A stretch of 16,305 nt of DNA from Candidatus Uhrbacteria bacterium (GTDB lineage: Bacteria; Patescibacteriota; Patescibacteriia; 2-12-FULL-60-25). Where the stretch lies: positions 1-16,305 of the forward strand of contig SICT01000016.1 of assembly GCA_009691315.1 (NCBI GenBank), written 5' to 3'. Positions 11,887 through 16,305 of this stretch are shown piece after piece. A program made the position numbers and the translations under genes. The notes beneath the pieces are model-generated. The model ran no database searches. It saw only the letters and a list, made by a program, of their open reading frames with translations, and was not told the DNA's origin. Numbering within the stretch: the stretch's first letter is position 1; each line of letters starts with the position of its first letter.

Positions 11887-13935
11887 TCAGTAGGGAAGGA
11901 AACGCTTCAGATACTTGGAACGAGACGGGTGCCTGAGCAGACGGAAAGCTCTCGCCTCAATCTGCCGAACACGCTCACGATTAATCTCAAACTCTCTCCC
12001 AACCGCCTCCAGTGTCATTTCCTCCCCGGTATCGATACCGAATCGGAGGCGAAGGAGCTTTTCTAGTCGAGGAGTGAGCGTGGCAAGAACCTTGTTCACG
12101 CTGTCGTGCAACTCTTGCGCATGCACCACATCCTCACCATTCGGGAGCTCCCCACGAGCGATCGGCCCCGCGAGTGCACAATACCCGTATTCGATTGCCG
12201 GGCTCACGCGCCTGGTATCACCCATCCCCTTGAGTAGCTTCCCGTTCCACGCCTCAAGCTCATCGTAACAGGTACCGATGGTATCCAGATTTCTGCGCTG
12301 GAGTAGAAACCGGTCGTTCGCCGTCTCCGGGAAGACTCGCGCCATAGCCAGCACGTAGCCCTCCTGCGTCAACGGAACTCCCAGGTAGCGCAGCAGCTGA
12401 TCGCCTCGGCCCGTGAAGAGCTGATGTGTGAACATCAGCCAGCGAAATAGGAAGAAGCTCGGCAGCTCATCGCCCTCCTCGGAAAACTCCGAATTGGAAC
12501 GGAGGACTTGCTGCACCTGCTTGGTGTCACGCGAGTTGAGCGCAGGCTTCTGCAGGTGCGTGTTTACCAGCACGCGCGTCTTGAGTCTGACATGCGCAAC
12601 CGGCGTCTCCGCATGACGCTTGAGTTTTTCGAGCTCGCCAGCCTCACATTTCTGTCGCTCAGGCGATGCGATCAGCGCTCCCGACTCGTACGTCTCCTGC
12701 GACCAGTTCATGATCTCCATCGGCAGAACTGGTTGCACGGAAAGGTTCTTCGGAAGCAGGATATAGATCTTGGCCTCGTGCTCCGCCCATCTAGTCATTG
12801 GACGGAAAAACTTCTGTGTGGCACGCACAAGTGAGAGCGAGGGCGCGAGGTCGATCAAGACCTTGCAGAATGGTGAGCTCCATCCCTCCACCAGAATCGA
12901 TACGGTGATCAACGTGTCGACAAACCCCAACTCGTACTTGCGTAGAATCTCACGACGTTCGCTCGTCGAGGTATCCTGGATGATCAGTCCAGGCGCCGGG
13001 GTACCTTCTGGCCGGTGTGCGAGGAGATACTTGTAGAGATCGTATGCCTGCTGCCGACTGCGGCAGCAGATCAACGCCCGCTCTCCTATGCTGTAAGCCT
13101 GGTAACGATATTTGCAGGCCGCCTCAAGGAATGGTGCTGCGGACATCAATCGTCCAGTGGTTTCGTCCTCGAAGTCGCCTGCCTTGAACTCAACCTTTGA
13201 AGCATCCACGTCGACCTCGTATATGAATACCCGGGTCGGAGCCAGGAGATCCAGCTTGACCGCCTCCTCGATCGTGATCTGATGGATCAACTGCGGGAAG
13301 AAGCGCGAGAGCTTGCGCTCGTCACTGTAGTCCGGACTCGCTGTGAGAGCGATACGGATGGCCCGCGGATCGAAGCCGAAGCGGAGCATTGCAAGCCGCT
13401 GCTTGGTCATGCTGTGGTGTGCCTCGTCCGGAAAAACAAGGGCGGCGTGACGGATCGGTGCTGGAAGGCACTCATGCCGCCGCCACTGGTGTTGCAGGAT
13501 GGAGTAGGTCGTCACGTTCACGCCATGGTTGACGAGATTCTTCTCATCACCATAGTAGGTGCCGATCGGAATGTCCGGGAGCTTCTGTCGAAACTCCGCA
13601 GCCGTCTGGTCGACCAGCGCCTTCGATGGCACCATAAACGCCGTGGTGAGGCCGGTCACGTTGATGCTGTGAGCCGCGATCACCGTCTTCCCCGTGCGGG
13701 GAGGAAGGATGATACGTCCCATCGGAAGATCGTTTTCTCCCTCCGACGAGCGACTCGCCACATCGCGCATGTATATGGCGAAGTCGTTGAAGACATTGAC
13801 CTGGTCACCACGCAACGCGTACGTTACTACTCCCCCCACTTGAGCCGTTCGCGAAAAATCTTGTAGCCGGTCGACTGCCTGGAGCACGCGCTGCTCCATG
13901 GGAAGTTCGATGGCTTCCATTTCCAAAAGTCGCAT
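11887..13935 (-). CDS. SF2 DEAH-box helicase fused to a C-terminal sigma-70 region 4 domain
   Basis: 682 residues from ATG 13935, chosen because GAGG lies seven bases upstream; ATG 13938 and GTG 13977 are alternatives. The helicase core has Walker A LPPRTGKT (77-84), motif II FPDEAHH (169-174), motif III LTASP (197-201), and motifs V-VI VSILVEGWSSP (345-355) and RATQKFFRPM (371-380), as in ResIII-like translocases. After a ~230 residue linker with no clear domain, residues 617-680 (VLATLTPRLEKLLRLRFGI, TLEAVGREFEINRERVRQIEARAFRLLRHPSRS) are almost a textbook sigma-70 region 4 that binds the -35 element. Regions 2 and 3 are absent, so it is not a working sigma factor. It may couple DNA translocation to promoter sites or to RNA polymerase. 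G+C is higher than in its neighbours. Confidence 0.88.
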   Translation of the reverse strand: MRLLEMEAIELPMEQRVLQAVDRLQDFSRTAQVGGVVTYALRGDQVNVFNDFAIYMRDVASRSSEGENDLPMGRIILPPRTGKTVIAAHSINVTGLTTAFMVPSKALVDQTAAEFRQKLPDIPIGTYYGDEKNLVNHGVNVTTYSILQHQWRRHECLPAPIRHAALVFPDEAHHSMTKQRLAMLRFGFDPRAIRIALTASPDYSDERKLSRFFPQLIHQITIEEAVKLDLLAPTRVFIYEVDVDASKVEFKAGDFEDETTGRLMSAAPFLEAACKYRYQAYSIGERALICCRSRQQAYDLYKYLLAHRPEGTPAPGLIIQDTSTSERREILRKYELGFVDTLITVSILVEGWSSPFCKVLIDLAPSLSLVRATQKFFRPMTRWAEHEAKIYILLPKNLSVQPVLPMEIMNWSQETYESGALIASPERQKCEAGELEKLKRHAETPVAHVRLKTRVLVNTHLQKPALNSRDTKQVQQVLRSNSEFSEEGDELPSFFLFRWLMFTHQLFTGRGDQLLRYLGVPLTQEGYVLAMARVFPETANDRFLLQRRNLDTIGTCYDELEAWNGKLLKGMGDTRRVSPAIEYGYCALAGPIARGELPNGEDVVHAQELHDSVNKVLATLTPRLEKLLRLRFGIDTGEEMTLEAVGREFEINRERVRQIEARAFRLLRHPSRSKYLKRFLPY

Positions 13936-14056
13936 CATCACACCTCTCTTGTGCAGAGCGCCCCCTAACCTGTTCACACGAACAAGGGAGGCACAATTGA
14001 ATTGTCAGGGAACAGACCTAAAATCAGGCCCTGTCTGCCATCTTAGCAAACGGCAT

Positions 14057-14085
14057 ATCTAAACAAGAAATTGAGAGACTGTCAA
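14057..14085 (-). promoter_or_regulatory. Candidate promoter of the helicase-sigma gene
   Basis: On the minus strand a perfect TTGACA (14080-14085) is followed by 17 bases and TTAGAT (14057-14062, only three of six). The leader to the ATG at 13935 would be about 115 bases. Confidence 0.4.
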
Positions 14086-14119
14086 TTCTTATTCCTAAGA
14101 ACCAATAGCCATTATCCTC

Positions 14120-14401
14120 TCACACCCTCTCCAACTTTGTCACCCGGCGATCAAGAGAAATATATTTCGCATCAACATCAGATGCGTAATGACGCAAAAC
14201 ATCATGCATTTCAGCAAATTGCTGATGGACTTCCCCAAAACTGTCTTTTGTCTGGCGCTTGTGATCATTCAAATCCTCTCTTAAACCACGGACATCGATC
14301 TTTAGACCCTTGACGTCCTCTTTCACTCCTTGCATATCCACCTGCAATGTCTGGATAGCTTGAAAAATATCTCGATTTGTCGGTTCAGGTGTGTGTGACA
14401 T
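14120..14401 (-). CDS. Small coiled-coil hypothetical protein
   Basis: 93 residues. From about residue 12 to the end it is a continuous heptad pattern (IQTLQVDMQGVKEDVKGLKIDVRGLREDL... then SLDRRVTKLERV), so a long soluble coiled coil, probably oligomeric. There is no membrane segment or signal peptide. Short proteins of this kind are common in CPR genomes and are usually uncharacterised. A TTGACA (14455-14460) lies about 55 bases upstream but without a clear -10. I assign no function. Confidence 0.7.
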   Translation of the reverse strand: MSHTPEPTNRDIFQAIQTLQVDMQGVKEDVKGLKIDVRGLREDLNDHKRQTKDSFGEVHQQFAEMHDVLRHYASDVDAKYISLDRRVTKLERV

Positions 14402-14502
14402 AAAAATCTTCTATTTAATTTTCTTATTTACATGCTCGCGCAAAAAATATCGCTTGTCAAGGGGTAGATGGTGGATAACTCAGACTCCAACAAGCTCAAT
14501 CC

Positions 14503-14850
14503 TTAAAGATTGTCTGGCAGATCCGAAAGTTTCGTGTCTTCTCCCTTCTTTTTCTTTCCGCGCTTGGTCTGTTCCTCTTCTTTCTCTGATCGTTTATACA
14601 AAAATGATAGTAATTGTTTTCCGCCAGCAGCGATCAGACTCAAATACTGCGCGCTCATCCCAAGTTTTTCGCCGATCAAGGCAATCGCGTTTTCTACCCG
14701 TTCAATTTTTTTACGTGTATCACCAACCATATCATTCGCCTGTTTGATCAAGCGGGCGATTTCATATAACACCCAACAAAAAAAGATCGTCACGAGCACG
14801 AGGGAAATCGCACCAGCAAAATACAACAGATCGTGAGGGGAAATGTACAT
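14503..14850 (-). CDS. Small single-pass membrane protein with coiled coil and basic tail
   Basis: 115 residues. One membrane helix (about 8-28, LLYFAGAISLVLVTIFFCWVL) is followed by an amphipathic stretch (IARLIKQANDMVGDTRKKIERVENAI) like DUF948-type proteins, a short hydrophobic patch (SAQYLSLIAAGGKQLLSFL) and a Lys/Glu-rich tail (about 85-107). It is probably an inner-membrane-anchored protein facing the cytoplasm. The function is unknown. The ATG at 14850 lacks a ribosome binding site; an extended -10 lies 17 bases upstream. Confidence 0.72.
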   Translation of the reverse strand: MYISPHDLLYFAGAISLVLVTIFFCWVLYEIARLIKQANDMVGDTRKKIERVENAIALIGEKLGMSAQYLSLIAAGGKQLLSFLYKRSEKEEEQTKRGKKKKGEDTKLSDLPDNL

Positions 14851-14867
14851 ATGAATAATGTACGTTT

Positions 14868-14876
14868 AGTATAGCA
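14868..14876 (-). promoter_or_regulatory. Extended -10 promoter of the small membrane protein gene
   Basis: The minus strand reads TGC-TATACT (five of six in the -10) preceded by TTTG, very similar to the TGC-TATATT of the DGR target promoter. The predicted leader is about 10 bases. Confidence 0.5.
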
Positions 14877-14885
14877 CAAATCTTA

Positions 14886-15374
14886 TAGCAAGGACTACGC
14901 GTCCCTTGACCCGCGCCACCTTTTTAATCGTAAAAAGTTGGATAAAAAACTCGCGCCAGAGCTGCGCTCCTCGGGTGTGTAGGATTCGGTGCGCGGGCAT
15001 GGCACAACTCACCATCTGTGATTATTTTTTCTTTAGACACAGATGGTTCAAACACGTGCCATGCTGTTAACCGCTTCCTCTTCCAACACACCTTGCGGTG
15101 CTCGTATGGCGCTTTTTTATGCAAAATTCAGTATGTTTATAAAATCCACCATGTTGAGGAGCGCAAGGTGTGTAGACGAGCAAGTGGTGAACGTCTGGCA
15201 CGTGTTTGAGGCTTCTCTGTCTAAAAGAATATCTATCAGAAAAGCCGAGTTGTGCCAGACCCACGTAGCCGAGTCGTACACACCCGAGCACCGGAGACGG
15301 GTGGCGTCTTTTTGTCCAACTTTTTGGACGCCCAAAAAGTTGGCGCGGGTCAAGGGACGCGTAATCCCTTGCTA
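14886..15374. repeat. ~490 bp inverted pair of a conserved structured element (MITE-like or paired ncRNA)
   Basis: No gene is credible here. The ends are near-perfect inverted repeats: 14886-14918 and 15341-15374 differ by one indel and one mismatch. Similarity between the left half (read plus) and right half (read minus) continues for ~220 bases in blocks. Both halves hold the same ordered structures: a short hairpin (14920-14937; 12 bp perfect at 15316-15343), an outer stem GGTGTGT/ACACACC (14974-14980 with 15086-15092; 15167-15174 with 15277-15284), a 9 bp stem around TGGCAC/GTGCCA (14997-15005 with 15056-15064; 15193-15201 with 15252-15260) and a 10 bp inner stem (15011-15047; 15210-15246). 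Paired bases differ between copies in compensating ways. The termini can be read as TA-GCAAGG...CCTTGC-TA. There is no transposase in the window. Confidence 0.75.
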
Positions 15375-15383
15375 GACAATCCT

Positions 15384-16305
15384 TTAGCGAGTTTCTGCAC
15401 CAAAACTCTTTTTCAAGTGCTCCTGAATCTTTTTCATCGCCACATCAACTTCTGATGTTTCAAGCGTACGTTCGTCTAATCGAAAAACAAGATGGAAAGC
15501 AACGGATTTTTTGTCTGCCGGCAATCCTTTTCCCACATACGTATCAAACCATTCGACCGAATGAAGAATCGTGCTCGCTGACTTCATGATCTCAGCAAGA
15601 GCCTGGACCTCAACCGCACGATCAACCAGGAGCGCCATGTCACGCTTTGCTTCAGGATAAGAAGGTAATGGAATATACGTTTTCGCGGATGTAGCTAGAG
15701 CGAATGCTTCTTCCAGTGGAAGATTGATCAATGCCACTCGTCCATCTAGTTTAAATTTTTGCGCGATCATAGGATGCACTTCTCCAATCGTGCCCAAAAG
15801 ATGCTCACCATGAAACGCCTGAACGCTTCGACCCGGATGCCAAAAGGGATCTGTCACCAGACGTTTCCAGACAACTTCTTTGATGCCACATTCTTGATAA
15901 ACAAGCTCGGCAAATCCTTTTGCTTTGCGCCACACATCATTTCCACCAAAAAATGCGGCAGACAATTCCAATTGCTCATCTGGCAGATCACGCCAGTCTT
16001 TATCCTTTGGTAAGTACACATGTGCGACTTCAAATAATTGTTGCTCACGAAAACGTTCTTGATTATCTGCAACCACCTGAAGGATGGATGGCAGAAGCGA
16101 CGTCCGCATGAATTCAAAATCGTTGGACAAAGGATTTTGTACACGCAAAGAACGATCAACGGAATAGCCAGCTTTCTCGCACAATTCGCGTGACACAAAT
16201 GAATAGGTATAAAGCTCTGTTAATCCTGCGCCTTTCGCTAGCTGTTTGACACGATCTTCCCAAATCAGTTCTTTGCTGACCGTATGCGTCGCGAGCCCGA
16301 CCGGA
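15384..16305 (-). CDS. pheT: Phenylalanyl-tRNA synthetase beta subunit, C-terminal part
   Basis: The frame is open to the window end, so the 5' part is missing; 306 codons plus the stop are visible. The region LIWEDRVKQLAKGAGLTELYTYSFVS is the start of the B6-B7 catalytic-like fold of PheT. It continues with LRVQNPLSNDFEFMRTSLLPSILQVVADN and LFEVAHVY, LGTIGEVHP, then the C-terminal anticodon-binding-type (FDX-ACB) domain with IPLPSYPEAKRDMALLVDRAVEV...VEWFDTYVGKGLPADKKSVAFHLVFRLDERTLE. PheT pairs with PheS to charge tRNA-Phe in the cytoplasm. It is an ordinary housekeeping gene; its stop lies ten bases before the structured inverted element, whose hairpins could act as its terminator. Confidence 0.95.
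   Translation of the reverse strand, partial: PVGLATHTVSKELIWEDRVKQLAKGAGLTELYTYSFVSRELCEKAGYSVDRSLRVQNPLSNDFEFMRTSLLPSILQVVADNQERFREQQLFEVAHVYLPKDKDWRDLPDEQLELSAAFFGGNDVWRKAKGFAELVYQECGIKEVVWKRLVTDPFWHPGRSVQAFHGEHLLGTIGEVHPMIAQKFKLDGRVALINLPLEEAFALATSAKTYIPLPSYPEAKRDMALLVDRAVEVQALAEIMKSASTILHSVEWFDTYVGKGLPADKKSVAFHLVFRLDERTLETSEVDVAMKKIQEHLKKSFGAETR

Noticed and set aside
14924..15455. Several short frames on both strands in the 14886-15374 element
   Set aside because: They overlap inverted repeats, and their peptides mirror each other because the DNA is self-complementary; the changes between copies preserve pairing, not codons.
1..16305. CRISPR arrays, tRNA or rRNA genes, transposase genes
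   Set aside because: I saw no regularly spaced repeats, no tRNA cloverleaf or rRNA sequence, and no DDE, serine or HUH transposase motifs in the frames read.

Overview
The window most likely comes from a member of Candidatus Patescibacteria (the CPR, Parcubacteria-like). I infer this from gene content only: small pilin-like type IV secretion proteins fused to very long Ig-like extensions, a rpsU-yqeY pair, small coiled-coil and single-TM hypotheticals, and a diversity-generating retroelement (DGR), which is common in that group. Nearly every gene is on the minus strand. The exception is the DGR accessory gene avd.

Read 3' to 5' of the window (the direction of transcription of most genes): the 3' part of pheT (15384-16305, truncated by the window end); a ~490 bp noncoding element (14886-15374) built as an inverted pair of a conserved structured sequence; two small hypotheticals (14503-14850 membrane, 14120-14401 coiled coil); an SF2 DEAH helicase fused to a sigma-70 region 4 domain (11887-13935) with its own terminator; the site-2 protease rseP (10644-11804); a HEPN/MNT toxin-antitoxin pair (9919-10559); the DGR (6840-9699); rpsU (6518-6763); yqeY (6055-6495); and two translationally coupled pilin-domain surface proteins (4108-6027 and 1-4111). 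The second of these runs off the window start with 1370 codons visible.

The centre of interest is the complete DGR. The target gene (8887-9699, GC-rich) carries a 130 bp variable repeat at its 3' end (8891-9020). The invariant template repeat lies at 8266-8395. The two copies differ at 21 positions, and every one is an adenine in the sense strand of the template; all 17 affected codons are nonsynonymous. The reverse transcriptase (6840-7811) has the DGR-type LGNLTSQ motif and YCDD active site. The Avd homologue (7891-8223) lies between template and RT but is encoded on the opposite strand. Its start region holds a strong ribosome binding site, a C9 tract and a 17-codon leader ORF that is one base out of frame. 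Two large hairpins follow the variable repeat, and a ~300 bp structured noncoding stretch precedes the template. The target gene has a near-consensus promoter overlapped by a 19 bp perfect palindrome and a long 5' leader with two hairpins.

The stretch from the helicase to the DGR looks like an accessory island: the GC content of the target and helicase genes is visibly higher than that of flanking housekeeping genes, and it includes a toxin-antitoxin pair. All functional statements rest on reading motifs by eye; no database search was run.
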